From Pseudoalteromonas holothuriae (GTDB lineage: Bacteria; Pseudomonadota; Gammaproteobacteria; Enterobacterales; Alteromonadaceae), in the NCBI RefSeq assembly GCF_945859825.1, contig NZ_CAMAPC010000018.1:31867-95866 (forward strand): a stretch of 64,000 bases of DNA, given 5' to 3'. Below, piece after piece: positions 9,751-18,611 of the stretch. Under the pieces are notes generated by a model. The model was not told the origin of the DNA and ran no database searches. It worked only from the letters and a program-made list of their open reading frames with translations. Positions within the stretch are counted from its first letter, which is position 1. Every line of letters begins with the position of its first letter. The translations under genes were made by a program, and so were the position numbers.

Positions 9751-10911
9751 AAAGCTTTGATATGGGCGTAGTTCAAATGCGCCCATAATGGCGAACATAT
9801 GGTCTAGGATATCTGCTTGCAAATGCTCATAAGCCACCCACCTTTTATCGGCACTAAAGCAGTAAAACTCAACAGGCAAGCCATTACTTGCCGGTGCCAG
9901 CTCTCTGACCATTAACACGCACTCTTGATTAATTGCTGGGTGCTGCGCTAAATACTGCTCACCATAGCGCCTAAACAACCCCAAATTAGTGGCCTCATCA
10001 GGTATAGACTCCACCTCGTTAAGCTCACTAAATTGAGCTTGCAATGCTTCTACTTCACTTTTTTTAAGTACCTTAATACTATACATGTCAACTAATATTG
10101 CACGTTTAATTCGTCGCCCTGCTGACTCTTGCATGGCGCGCCAGTTTTTAAATGAGTCTGAGATCAGCATGTAGGTTGGAATCGTTGTAACCGTATTATC
10201 CCAGTTACGTACTCTAACCGTATTCAAGCCAAGATCAATGACTTCACCGTCAGCACCAAAAGTATCAACCTGAATCCAATCACCAGTCTTTACTAATCGA
10301 TTCGCAGCAATTTGTATACTGGCGACAAGACCTAAAATAGTGTCTTTGAATACAAGCAATGTAACGGCAGCTATAGCACCAAAACCTGAAAGAATGTATG
10401 TGGGAGACTTATCTAAAATCAGACTAATAATCAAAATGCCACTGACTATGAATGTCAGCAACTTAGTCACCTGCACAATTCCTAGTATTGGAACATCTTT
10501 AGCAAAACGTAGCTGGTTGTATATTGCGTGCGCTAGATTTACAACGCTACTAAATAAAAAACCAGTTAAAACAATTAATACTATTTGACCCAAAGAGTGC
10601 AATACATCTACAACCCATGGCGGTGCGACCAATACCTTATCGTTAAACGCCAAAAACACTACTGCGCAGATCATTGCAGAAAGGCGACCGCTGACTTTAT
10701 TAAGCTCTGGAGCAAGGTGGCCCATACGTTCAGGTGAAACTCGCATTAACCCTTTTTGAATACTTGGTAACACCAAACGACGAGTAAATAGATATAAGAA
10801 AATAAGCCCGATAAAACCTATACTATTGGCGGTTAATGCGCTTATGAATTTGCCTTGTGGTACATTCGCAAACCAAATATCCAACAAATCTGTTAAATGT
10901 ACCAATGTCAT
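9706..10911 (-). CDS. MscS-family mechanosensitive ion channel (YbdG-like)
   Basis: This 401-residue membrane protein has several hydrophobic helices in residues about 20-190. The conserved MscS pore and beta domain follows (LVFKDTILGLVASIQIAANRLVKTGDWIQV, then EVIDLGLNTVRVRNWDNTVTTIPTYML). The soluble C-terminal domain resembles that of YbdG, the single-subunit E. coli relative that answers mild osmotic shock. It should open under membrane tension to release solutes. The gene starts with an ATGA overlap onto the stop of the upstream acyltransferase gene (same strand), so the two are co-translated. Its 3' end overlaps chrA by 45 bases on the opposite strand. Confidence 0.88.
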   Translation of the reverse strand: MTLVHLTDLLDIWFANVPQGKFISALTANSIGFIGLIFLYLFTRRLVLPSIQKGLMRVSPERMGHLAPELNKVSGRLSAMICAVVFLAFNDKVLVAPPWVVDVLHSLGQIVLIVLTGFLFSSVVNLAHAIYNQLRFAKDVPILGIVQVTKLLTFIVSGILIISLILDKSPTYILSGFGAIAAVTLLVFKDTILGLVASIQIAANRLVKTGDWIQVDTFGADGEVIDLGLNTVRVRNWDNTVTTIPTYMLISDSFKNWRAMQESAGRRIKRAILVDMYSIKVLKKSEVEALQAQFSELNEVESIPDEATNLGLFRRYGEQYLAQHPAINQECVLMVRELAPASNGLPVEFYCFSADKRWVAYEHLQADILDHMFAIMGAFELRPYQSFSGQMWQQDTNPTKQ

Positions 10912-11828
10912 AGTGATGCTACTTTTTTGTTTGTGTGTGAACTCATATCGCTACGCTCAACCATATACTGGGTTATTTGTTCATCTTTATTCTGCCAAAG
11001 CTGATTGAGGTAGTTTTGAAAGTGCGTGCGGTAACTGTTATCTCCTTGATAACTGCCTTGTGGCACCTGTGCGATTGCCAATAACTCAACTTCAACATTA
11101 ACACTTTGCAGTTGGCCAAGCATAAAACTGCCACAGATATGCTGACTCTTGGCTTGATACATTAACGTACAATTGAGTAGCCCATCAAGTTGCTGCGCCA
11201 ATACCTCTAACGCAAAAGCCGTACCTCCCGCTTTCGGCTTAAGCAAGTGGTTATAGCCCCCACCTTGCTGTTTTTGCTTTGTTTGCGTAAAGCGTGTTCC
11301 CTCGGCAAAATTAATCACGGTTGTAGGGTGTTGTCGAAAGTTACGGCAACTATGCTGTGTACGTTCAACATCGAGTCCTTTCAGTTTAGGATTTTTAGCA
11401 ACTTGTGATTTACTAGCACGCTTCATAAACGGCATACCCATTGCCCATGCACCAGTTCCTATAAATGGAATGTACTTTAATTCATCTTTAAGAAAAAACT
11501 TTGGCGCAGGCAAAGCCTCTGCAGCACTGAGCACCACAATATCTAACCAACTGATATGATTAGATACCAGTAAATACCAGCCCTGCTGTTTTACCGTCTC
11601 AGAGACATTGATATTTACCTGCTCACAGCCCACATACAACCCAAGCCTATTACCTTTGCACCACATATCATATGCAAGGTGTAATAAAATTGATATGGCT
11701 CTAATTGGTAAAAATAGCTTTACCAAGCCCAAAAAAAATACAATACTCCCGCTTACTACTGTATTAAATAACAAGAGTAAAGTAGCACAAAAGCCAAAAA
11801 ACCAATTCGGTAACACCTTTCTATGCAC
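10908..11828 (-). CDS. Lysophospholipid acyltransferase family protein (YihG/PlsC-like), copy 1
   Basis: This 306-residue protein begins with a membrane segment. It carries the acyltransferase NHxxxxD motif (SNHISWLDIVVL, catalytic His and Asp) and the substrate-binding FAEGTRF box. These features place it with YihG-type acyltransferases that remodel membrane phospholipids at the inner membrane. It is a tandem paralogue of the next gene upstream on the same strand: both carry the KNPKLKGxDVE segment and the HLLKPKAGG segment. Its stop overlaps the start of the MscS channel gene, which suggests one transcription unit affecting membrane lipid state and tension response. Exact acyl donor and position are unknown. 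Confidence 0.87.
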   Translation of the reverse strand: MHRKVLPNWFFGFCATLLLLFNTVVSGSIVFFLGLVKLFLPIRAISILLHLAYDMWCKGNRLGLYVGCEQVNINVSETVKQQGWYLLVSNHISWLDIVVLSAAEALPAPKFFLKDELKYIPFIGTGAWAMGMPFMKRASKSQVAKNPKLKGLDVERTQHSCRNFRQHPTTVINFAEGTRFTQTKQKQQGGGYNHLLKPKAGGTAFALEVLAQQLDGLLNCTLMYQAKSQHICGSFMLGQLQSVNVEVELLAIAQVPQGSYQGDNSYRTHFQNYLNQLWQNKDEQITQYMVERSDMSSHTNKKVASL

Positions 11829-11847
11829 TAGCAGCCTCTCTCAAGAT

Positions 11848-12723
11848 TTATTCTGAACCACGTAATTGCTGCAGCTGCTCATCTTTTTGTTGCCACAGAT
11901 GGTTTAGCTCACTTTGAAAGCGCACTCTAAAATCACTGTCATTACTATAATCACCAATCAAGTTTTCACTCACTGGTAAAACGTCAACATGCACTTCAAT
12001 TTGCTTCACTTTACCACTAACAAAATCAATGAAGGTAGGGATCCCATCTGGATAATGAATAGTTACATTGACAACCTTTGTTATCTGCTCACCCATTGCT
12101 TGCATAACAAAAGCAATCCCGCCTGCTTTAGGTTTGAGTAAATGATAAAAGGGGCTATTTTGACGACGATGTTTATCTTGTGTATAGCGCGTCCCTTCAA
12201 CAAAATTGACGATACTCACAGGCATTGTCTTAAATTTTTCGCAAGCTTTGCGTGTGGTTTCTACATCTTTACCTTTTAGTTTTGGGTTTTTCCTTATCTG
12301 ACTTTTGCTCGTTCGAGTCATAAATGGAAAATCTAACGCCCACCAAGCAAGGCCCAGAAAAGGCACATATAACAGTTCTTTTTTCAAAAAGAAGTTTAAA
12401 AAAGGAATTTTTCGATGTAAAACACGCTGCATCACCAAAATATCCACCCAGCTTTGATGGTTTGCTATGACTAAATACCAATCACGACGTTCAAGGCTAT
12501 CTAAGCCTGTAACATTAAGTGTGTAGGGACTTAACAAGTTTTGATTCAAGCTATTACCAGCAACCCATAAACTAGCGCATTCTTTTGCCAACCAACTACA
12601 TGCCTTTTGCAAAGGCATGATAGGTAGCAACTTTATTAACCCGAAGATAAATATGGGGACAAACCATACAAGTGTGTTTAGTGTATATAGCAGCAAACTT
12701 AAGATACGGCGTAACAACAACAT
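11848..12723 (-). CDS. Lysophospholipid acyltransferase family protein (YihG-like), copy 2
   Basis: This 291-residue protein has an N-terminal hydrophobic segment, the NHQSWVDILVM catalytic motif and the FVEGTRYT box. The segments KNPKLKGKDVETT and YHLLKPKAGGIAF are shared with the tandem copy downstream, from which it is separated by only about 20 bases. E. coli YihG has the same layout. The pair probably arose by duplication and is likely expressed together with the MscS-type channel, in the order copy 2, copy 1, channel. The arginine decarboxylase gene upstream on the same strand is 123 bases away and may be a separate unit. Confidence 0.87.
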   Translation of the reverse strand: MLLLRRILSLLLYTLNTLVWFVPIFIFGLIKLLPIMPLQKACSWLAKECASLWVAGNSLNQNLLSPYTLNVTGLDSLERRDWYLVIANHQSWVDILVMQRVLHRKIPFLNFFLKKELLYVPFLGLAWWALDFPFMTRTSKSQIRKNPKLKGKDVETTRKACEKFKTMPVSIVNFVEGTRYTQDKHRRQNSPFYHLLKPKAGGIAFVMQAMGEQITKVVNVTIHYPDGIPTFIDFVSGKVKQIEVHVDVLPVSENLIGDYSNDSDFRVRFQSELNHLWQQKDEQLQQLRGSE

Positions 12724-12846
12724 GCAATGCTTCCTTTACAACTAAGCCAACTGGCGCAGCCAGCCAAATGCTGGCTAAGCCTTTAATATGATACAGGATG
12801 ATACCTTGTTTTTATTTTGCAAAAAACCTAACAGCTAATAATTTAT

Positions 12847-14727
12847 CTAATCTTCAAAGTAGGTGTAGCCTGCAAGCCCTGCATTGAGTTCTTGCAAATA
12901 CTGCACTCGAAGTGATTCATCTTCAACACTTTGCTCAACCCTTACCTCAAAATTCTTTGCTAATTGAACATGATCATAATGCACAAATTTCAGCACCTCT
13001 TGCACACTATCACCCTTAATTGCATTCGTCAGCGTATAGCCATTATCACTTAGCTCAACATGAACTGAGTCCGTATCTCCAAATAAATTATGCAGATCAC
13101 CAAGAATTTCTTGATAAGCCCCGACCATGAACATAGCAATATGGTATTGTTCGCCAGCGACATAAGGAGGAATTGGTAAACTAGATTCAATGCCTGAGCC
13201 TTCCACATATTCACGAATTTGGCCATCAGAGTCACACGTTATATCTTGTAAAATTGCTCTTTGAGTCAGAGGTTTATCTAAAGACTCTATCGGCATAATA
13301 GGAAATAATTGTTGAATTCCCCATACATCTGGTAATGATTGAAATAATGAAAAGTTCACAAACAATTTATCGGCTAGCTTTTCATTTAAATCATCGAGCA
13401 CTTCACGGTGAGCACGCGCATTTTCATTAAGTAACTCTCTAACGCGATGCAAAATAGTAAAGTACAATTGTTCAATCTGGGCCCATTGAGTCATGCTCAC
13501 CATACCATGCACGTACTGTGCATGAGCTTCACTAAATAAATGCATAGCATCATGATAAGTCTCTAGCGCTAAACGCGCTGTTGTCCGATTATAGGCTTGC
13601 CATAACTCTTGTAAAATCGTGTGTGAATTTTGAGCAGGAGCAACTGGTTGAGGCTGATTAGGGGCCTTTTCAACGTCAATCACATCTGTAATTAATACGG
13701 CATGGTGAGCGGTTAAAGCCCTCCCTGACTCAGTAATAATGGCCGGATGGGTTAAATTATGCTGTTCACACACCTCAGCAAATGCACTGACTACATTACG
13801 TGCATATTCTGCAATGGTGTAATTCATTGAACAAGCACTACGCGACCCTGAACCTTCATAATCAACGCCTAAACCACCGCCTACATCTACGGTTTTCAAA
13901 GGCACGCCTAATTGTGATAACTCTGCAAAGTGACGTGCACACTCTTTGAGTGCACGATGGATATCACGAATATTAGCGATTTGGGAACCAATATGAAAAT
14001 GTACCAAGTTCATTAAATGCAACTTATTGGCTCTTCTTAGCGTATTAACGGCATCGAGTACTTGTCCCGCCGTTAAACCAAATTTACCCTTCTCCCCCCC
14101 GGTATTTTGCCACTTACCTTTTCCAACCGAATTCAAACGAATACGAATGCCAATAGCAGGCTCAATGCCTAAGTCATCTATCTCTTTAATAAGTGTGGTT
14201 AATTCTGATAGCTTTTCTACAACAATATTGACCTTATGCCCCATTGCTTGGCCAATACAAGCTAGACGCAAAAATTCACTGTCTTTATAACCATTGCAAA
14301 CAATCGTAATTGGCTGTGTTGCAATACCTAAAATAGCCATTAATTCAGGTTTTGAGCCAGCCTCTAAACCAACTTGGCCACTTGGGTGTGCTAGTAATTG
14401 AGTCACAACAGAGCGCTGCTGATTAACTTTTATCGGATAAACGCAATTGTATTGACCTTGATAATCACGTTGTTGACATGCTAAAGCAAACGCTTCAGTC
14501 ATGGTATCTACGCGATGCTTGAGGATATCGGTAAAACGTACTAACACGGGCAAGGTTAAACCTTGCGCTTTAAACTCTTCGGTGAGGCTATTGAATGAAA
14601 TTGGTGTTTTACTATTATCACCATCTGGATAAGCGACCAACTCGCCTTGCCCATTAATATCGAAATACCCTTCGCTCCAATGAGTTACATTGTATATTTC
14701 ACGTGCTGTATCTAAACCCCAATCCAT
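12847..14727 (-). CDS. speA: Biosynthetic arginine decarboxylase
   Basis: This 626-residue protein matches SpeA along its length. The cofactor-binding site YPIKVNQQ places the PLP lysine at residue 100. Other family segments include ETHE-free GLEAGSKPELMA, LVHFHIGSQIANIRDI, KTVDVGGGLGVDYEGS and the C-terminal SLFQSLPDVWGI and VGAYQEILGDLHNLFGD motifs. It converts arginine to agmatine, the first step of the agmatine route to putrescine. The enzyme needs PLP and magnesium. The length is normal for the family (about 630-660). The spermidine synthase gene lies nearby on the opposite strand. No agmatinase gene is seen in the window, so that step must be encoded elsewhere. Confidence 0.97.
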   Translation of the reverse strand: MDWGLDTAREIYNVTHWSEGYFDINGQGELVAYPDGDNSKTPISFNSLTEEFKAQGLTLPVLVRFTDILKHRVDTMTEAFALACQQRDYQGQYNCVYPIKVNQQRSVVTQLLAHPSGQVGLEAGSKPELMAILGIATQPITIVCNGYKDSEFLRLACIGQAMGHKVNIVVEKLSELTTLIKEIDDLGIEPAIGIRIRLNSVGKGKWQNTGGEKGKFGLTAGQVLDAVNTLRRANKLHLMNLVHFHIGSQIANIRDIHRALKECARHFAELSQLGVPLKTVDVGGGLGVDYEGSGSRSACSMNYTIAEYARNVVSAFAEVCEQHNLTHPAIITESGRALTAHHAVLITDVIDVEKAPNQPQPVAPAQNSHTILQELWQAYNRTTARLALETYHDAMHLFSEAHAQYVHGMVSMTQWAQIEQLYFTILHRVRELLNENARAHREVLDDLNEKLADKLFVNFSLFQSLPDVWGIQQLFPIMPIESLDKPLTQRAILQDITCDSDGQIREYVEGSGIESSLPIPPYVAGEQYHIAMFMVGAYQEILGDLHNLFGDTDSVHVELSDNGYTLTNAIKGDSVQEVLKFVHYDHVQLAKNFEVRVEQSVEDESLRVQYLQELNAGLAGYTYFED

Positions 14728-14948
14728 AGCCCACTCTTTTAAATTACTAAAATCCTATTTTAATACGCAGCGTATGGATTAGCGACCATAATTTATTTCG
14801 TCAATAGCATATTAGGGGATGTGTAAAAGAAAGTATTATTAGGTAATTAAAGTAACTATCAGTGAAATAAACCTATGAAATCGATGCTGTAAGTTTCAAT
14901 ACGCAGGCTTATCAATTGATTTACAATAAACCTGCATAGTCACATCAA

Positions 14949-15218
14949 TTATTTAGTATGACTTTGAGCTCTACCTTTAACCTCAACTCTACGCATAGCT
15001 TCTCTGGTTTCTTTACGAACCTCTTTCGCTAACGCTCGTGACATGCAACGCTTTTTCCGCAGGTTACTACCTGTTGTTGGACGAGATTCGCATACCAAAT
15101 CTGCATTATCTGCTTTTGCGACACGAGTATCACTACTACCCTCACTGGTAGAGTTACAACCACTTAGTAGCAAAACCCCTGCAGCTACCACAGCTGATAA
15201 GTGCAATTTAATATTCAT
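14949..15218 (-). CDS. Small putative lipoprotein, unknown function
   Basis: This 89-residue protein has a signal peptide with a lipobox (LLLSGC, Cys21). A short Ser/Thr/Asp-rich linker and a basic C-terminal half (NLRKKRCMSRALAKEV then RKETREAMRRVE) follow. The basic segment could bind nucleic acid, lipopolysaccharide or another acidic partner, but this is guesswork. An AGGAAG ribosome site lies just before the ATG. It is transcribed toward speA but 220 bases away. On the coding strand a 10-bp hairpin (about 14905-14937, one G-U pair) follows the gene. I do not recognise the family. Confidence 0.7.
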   Translation of the reverse strand: MNIKLHLSAVVAAGVLLLSGCNSTSEGSSDTRVAKADNADLVCESRPTTGSNLRKKRCMSRALAKEVRKETREAMRRVEVKGRAQSHTK

Positions 15219-15599
15219 ATATCTTCCTTTTTATAGTTTAGTGTTATTAATCATTGAGTACCTTTTAGAGTACTCTATGCCAACATTACATTATTCTTGC
15301 TTAATATGTAAACGGTTTATTCCTTGACTGTAAGTTTAAGAATATAAATACCTGCTCAACAATTAAAACCGCCAAGCCGATGGTATCTAGCGTAAGCTAC
15401 ATTGTTAGCTTTTCCTATCACTACCATATATGTCAATAATAAAAGCGCGCAATATTGCTTCTCATAAATTTCAAAGTTGCTCTATTATTAAATAGTTCAG
15501 TGTTATGTACGATAAACAGATAGGTTACTTCTTTTAACGTAAATTTAGATTGAGCTAACGCGCAAGCACTGGCAGAATTGCCAACAATTTATAGTAAGT
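15219..15599. other. Intergenic region upstream of speE and of the small lipoprotein gene
   Basis: This AT-rich divergent spacer of 381 bases must hold promoters for both flanking genes. I see a 6-bp inverted repeat GAGTAC...GTACTC at 15256-15275 and a small TGGCA...TGCCA hairpin near 15571. I find no coding frame with a ribosome site and no clear operator. Confidence 0.5.
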
Positions 15600-16472
15600 G
15601 TGAACATTGATATGTCGAATTTAGAAGCAAACCGTTGGTTTACAGAGGTGAGTGACCGTGATGGCAGCGCCTTTTCGTTGCGCATCAACAAAAAATTGGA
15701 TGAAATTCAGTCTCCATTTCAAAATGTTGAGATGTATGAGACAACCAACTTTGGTAATCTCATGATTATCGATGGCTGTACTATGGTCAGCTCTCGAGAA
15801 AATTTCTTTTATCATGAAATGATAAGCCATCCGGCACTATTTTCTCACCCAGCCCCTAAAAATGTGGTGATCATTGGTGGTGGTGATTGCGGTACACTTA
15901 GAGAAGTATTAAAACACCCAGACGTTGAAAATGTTACACAAATCGACATAGACGAAGTTGTTACACAAATGTCGCTTAAATATTTTCCCGAGCTGTGTGA
16001 GTCAAATAGTGACCCCCGTGCTACTGTAATGTTCGACGATGGCATTAAGTACATGCGCGAAATTGCACCTGAATCTGTTGACGTAGTTATCGTTGATGGC
16101 ACAGACCCAGTTGGTCCAGGTGAAGGGCTATTTAACCATGCCTTTTACACTAGCTGCTTAAAAGCTCTGCGCACTGGAGGTATTCTCGTTCAACAAAGTG
16201 AGTCACCACTTACTCACATGCCTTTATTGTTAGATATGCGTGATGCTATGCTCGAGGTAGGCTTTGTTGATTTACATACATTGCCTTTTCCACAACCCAT
16301 CTACCCTAGCGGCCTCTGGTCTGCGACTCTAGCACGTAAAGGTGAACCATTTAACGGCTTTAGAGAACAAGACGCTGACAATGCAAAATTTGACACTGAG
16401 TATTACAACTCAGGTATCCACAAAGGCGCATTGGCCACGCCTAACTTTATGAAACGTGCATTTATTAAATAA
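15600..16472 (+). CDS. speE: Polyamine aminopropyltransferase (spermidine synthase)
   Basis: SpeE transfers an aminopropyl group from decarboxylated S-adenosylmethionine to putrescine. The 290-residue product shows the nucleotide-binding segment VVIIGGGDCGTLREVLKH, the DIDEVV acidic segment, the catalytic VIVDGTDPVGPGE motif, QSESPLTH, and the late PFPQPIYPSGLWS segment. The start is uncertain. A GTG at 15600 follows AGTAAG closely. The ATG at 15612 gives a more usual N-terminus (MSNLEANRWFTE) but has a weaker ribosome site. The gene is transcribed alone and ends at a strong palindromic terminator. Together with speA it supplies polyamines, although the two are on opposite strands. Confidence 0.95.
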   Translation: MNIDMSNLEANRWFTEVSDRDGSAFSLRINKKLDEIQSPFQNVEMYETTNFGNLMIIDGCTMVSSRENFFYHEMISHPALFSHPAPKNVVIIGGGDCGTLREVLKHPDVENVTQIDIDEVVTQMSLKYFPELCESNSDPRATVMFDDGIKYMREIAPESVDVVIVDGTDPVGPGEGLFNHAFYTSCLKALRTGGILVQQSESPLTHMPLLLDMRDAMLEVGFVDLHTLPFPQPIYPSGLWSATLARKGEPFNGFREQDADNAKFDTEYYNSGIHKGALATPNFMKRAFIK

Positions 16473-16503
16473 GCGCCTGTCTCAAATGACCCAATAAAAC
16501 ACA

Positions 16504-16529
16504 AAAAACCCAAGCATGCTTGGGTTTTT
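16504..16529. terminator. Bidirectional terminator between speE and hemE
   Basis: AAAAACCCAAGCA at 16504-16516 is followed at once by its exact reverse complement. This gives a 26-base palindrome with A and T tracts on both sides, suited to stopping both converging transcripts. Confidence 0.88.
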
Positions 16530-16552
16530 CTATTTAGCCATTTAGCCAATCA

Positions 16553-17617
16553 TCACTTGTGATATTTAGCGCTAAACTCATGCACCGCATTAATAAATAC
16601 ACCTGCATTTTCAGGGTCAACATCTGGTGTAATACCATGACCAAGGTTAAAGACGTGGCCCGCACCATCACCAAAGCTAGCCAAAATAGATTGTACCTCT
16701 TCACGAATACGCTCAGGGGTTCCATGAAGCATAGAAGGATCCATATTCCCTTGTAGTGCCACTTTGTCACCAACACGACGTTTCGCATCTGCAATATCAA
16801 TCGTCCAATCAAGGCCAATAGCGTCACAGCCTGTTGCAGCTATCGCCTCTATCCATTGGCCACCATTTTTAGTAAATAACGTTACTGGCACTTTGCGACC
16901 ATCGTGATTTCTTATTAAGCCATCCACAATTTTGTGCATATATTGCAAAGAAAACTCTTTATAATCACGTGGGCTTAACACTCCACCCCATGAGTCAAAT
17001 ACCATCAAAGATTGTGCACCTGCCTCTACTTGCGCATTTAAATAGTCAATAACTGAATCGGCTAATTTATCTAACAACAAATGCAGGGTTTGTGGCTCTG
17101 CAAATGCCATTTTCTTAATTTTACCAAACACCTTGCTACTGCCACCTTCAACCATATATGTTGCCAGTGTCCAAGGCGAGCCAGAAAAGCCTATCAGAGG
17201 TACTTCACCTTTGAGTTCACGACGAATAGTACTCACCGCATTCATTACATAACCCAGCTCATCAGTCGGGTCGAGCTTAGGGATATTTTTTACATCTTGC
17301 AGTGAACTGATCGGGCGCTCAAACTTAGGACCTTCACCAGTTTCAAAATACAGACCTAAGCCCATTGCATCTGGAATCGTCAGAATATCGCTAAATAAAA
17401 TTGCTGCATCTAGCGGGTAACGACGCAATGGCTGTAACGTCACCTCACAAGCTAACTCCGCATTTCGACACAAACTCATGAAGTCACCAGCTTGTGCTCG
17501 GGTTGCACGATATTCAGGTAAATAACGACCTGCTTGACGCATCATCCACACCGGAGTGACATCAACAGGTTGTTTCATCAACGCACGTAAATAACGATCG
17601 TTTTTCAATTCGCTCAT
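16553..17617 (-). CDS. hemE: Uroporphyrinogen decarboxylase
   Basis: HemE removes four carboxyl groups from uroporphyrinogen III to give coproporphyrinogen III in haem synthesis, in the cytoplasm and without a cofactor. The 354-residue product starts MSELKNDRYLRAL, then the signature VTPVWMMRQAGRYLPEY and the active-site segment AAILFSDILTIPDAMG. GFSGSPWTLATYMVEGG and the C-terminal NLGHGITPDVDPE follow. The frame can be extended to a TTG at 17635, but family alignment and the GGAG upstream favour the ATG at 17617. It is convergent with speE. rsd follows on the other side, as in the hemE-rsd neighbourhood of enterobacteria. Confidence 0.96.
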   Translation of the reverse strand: MSELKNDRYLRALMKQPVDVTPVWMMRQAGRYLPEYRATRAQAGDFMSLCRNAELACEVTLQPLRRYPLDAAILFSDILTIPDAMGLGLYFETGEGPKFERPISSLQDVKNIPKLDPTDELGYVMNAVSTIRRELKGEVPLIGFSGSPWTLATYMVEGGSSKVFGKIKKMAFAEPQTLHLLLDKLADSVIDYLNAQVEAGAQSLMVFDSWGGVLSPRDYKEFSLQYMHKIVDGLIRNHDGRKVPVTLFTKNGGQWIEAIAATGCDAIGLDWTIDIADAKRRVGDKVALQGNMDPSMLHGTPERIREEVQSILASFGDGAGHVFNLGHGITPDVDPENAGVFINAVHEFSAKYHK

Positions 17618-17793
17618 AGCGTATCTCGACTCCAAAACTTTAAAAATTGTTCAGATTGTACCACCATCTTGGCAAGCACTCTATCTAAACCCAAGCGCAA
17701 ATTAATCCGCATATAATCTAAATTAAAGTTCCTATAACTCAAAAAGTTAGTAAATTAGTATCAAAAATAGGCAAAAATCATGTCGCCTAGGTG

Positions 17794-17823
17794 TTTACAA
17801 TAGAGGTCAAAACTTGGTATAAA
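17794..17823 (+). promoter_or_regulatory. Candidate sigma-70 promoter for an RNA upstream of rsd
   Basis: TTTACA (17794-17799) and TATAAA (17818-17823) are 18 bases apart, placing a start near 17830. It reads away from hemE into a region that ends at a strong intrinsic terminator, with no good coding frame. Confidence 0.45.
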
Positions 17824-17829
17824 ATTGTC

Positions 17830-17933
17830 GCGTTACAAAAATAACAACAAAACACCTTTAGAATAAGAATAACAATAGTTATCAACTAGCTAAACTGCAT
17901 TCAAACCACCTCTTGTAGGTGGTTTTTCTTTTT
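17830..17933 (+). ncRNA. Candidate small RNA or transcription attenuator upstream of rsd
   Basis: About 100 bases lie between a plausible promoter and a perfect intrinsic terminator, in a 448-base gap where the upstream gene (hemE) points the other way. A terminator there needs its own transcript. The 5' half is unstructured and rich in A and C (TTACAAAAATAACAACAAAA, then CACC). That composition is what Hfq-dependent seed regions such as that of GcvB use to pair with ribosome sites. No start codon with a usable reading frame was found inside. The alternative is a leader that attenuates rsd, whose start is 130 bases downstream. I cannot match it to a known RNA family by eye. Confidence 0.45.
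17903..17932 (+). terminator. Intrinsic terminator 130 bp upstream of rsd
   Basis: AAACCACCT (17903-17911), a 5-base loop and AGGTGGTTT (17917-17925) form a perfect 9-bp stem followed by TTCTTTTT. The T tract is on the + strand only, so it serves a rightward transcript. Confidence 0.85.
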
Positions 17934-18006
17934 GAAAACCCCAAAAAAGGAACCCCTTAACTATCAATGAGTTATTATGTTTTTTTACAATAAAAATAAA
18001 AATAGG

Positions 18007-18036
18007 TTGACCTTTGCCGCAGATTTCCTTTTTATA
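18007..18036 (+). promoter_or_regulatory. Candidate rsd promoter
   Basis: TTGACC (18007-18012) and TTTATA (18031-18036) with 18 bases between lie after the upstream terminator and about 30 bases before the AGGAG ribosome site of rsd. Confidence 0.4.
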
Positions 18037-18065
18037 GAGGAAACAATCCGCAATAGGAGATCACT

Positions 18066-18536
18066 ATGCTTTCACGGTTAGAACGAGCCCAAGAAAAGTG
18101 GGGAGGCAGCCATAGTGTTATTGATGCATGGTTAGCAGAGCGACAAGAATTATTACTGCAGTACTACAAACTTGCAGGATTCTCTCCTTATGACAAAAAA
18201 GATCATGCCTTGCCTGATCAGATGAAGATCCAAGCTTTTTGTCAAATACTAATGGACTACCTTTCAGCTGGGCACTTTGAGATTTACGATAACTTAGTAG
18301 AAGCTTGCGAAGAAAAGGGTCCGGATAGTGCTAAACTTGCACAAGCACTGTATCCACGCATTGCTGGTACCACCGATGTGGCTTTAGACTTTAATGATAA
18401 GTATGCAGAAAATTCTCAGGAACAGGTGTTACAGGATTTTGATAAAGACCTATCTCACTTAGGTGAAGTGTTAGAGTCTCGTTTTGAATTAGAAGACGAA
18501 CTGATTGATAATTTGTACGCCAATCATAGCGATTAA
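18066..18536 (+). CDS. rsd: Rsd/AlgQ anti-sigma-70 factor
   Basis: This 156-residue, mostly helical cytoplasmic protein matches the Rsd/AlgQ family: MLSRLERAQEKWGG, VIDAWLAERQELLLQYYKL, QAFCQILMDYLSAGHFEIYD and LYPRIAGTTDVALDFNDKY. Rsd binds region 4 of sigma-70 and helps shift RNA polymerase toward alternative sigma factors in stationary phase. Length and conserved segments are normal. The ATG is preceded by an AGGAG site. The gene is monocistronic, with its own promoter-like sequence and a strong terminator after it. Upstream lies a separate terminator that may define a small RNA or an attenuating leader. Confidence 0.94.
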   Translation: MLSRLERAQEKWGGSHSVIDAWLAERQELLLQYYKLAGFSPYDKKDHALPDQMKIQAFCQILMDYLSAGHFEIYDNLVEACEEKGPDSAKLAQALYPRIAGTTDVALDFNDKYAENSQEQVLQDFDKDLSHLGEVLESRFELEDELIDNLYANHSD

Positions 18537-18561
18537 TGCTCAATACGCAGCGGAACGTATT

Positions 18562-18601
18562 AAGCATTAAAAAAGGGCCATAGGGCCCTTTTTTAATGCT
18601 T
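18562..18601. terminator. Bidirectional terminator between rsd and fkpA
   Basis: An 18-bp perfect stem (18562-18579 and 18584-18601) with an ATAG loop has a GGGCC/GGCCC core and six A and six T residues flanking it. It stops rsd on one strand and fkpA on the other. Confidence 0.93.
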
Positions 18602-18611
18602 TGAGTCGAAT

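Noticed and set aside
14905..14937. Hairpin after the small lipoprotein gene as a strong terminator
   Set aside because: It has one G-U pair, a long loop and no T tract; mentioned only within the gene entry.
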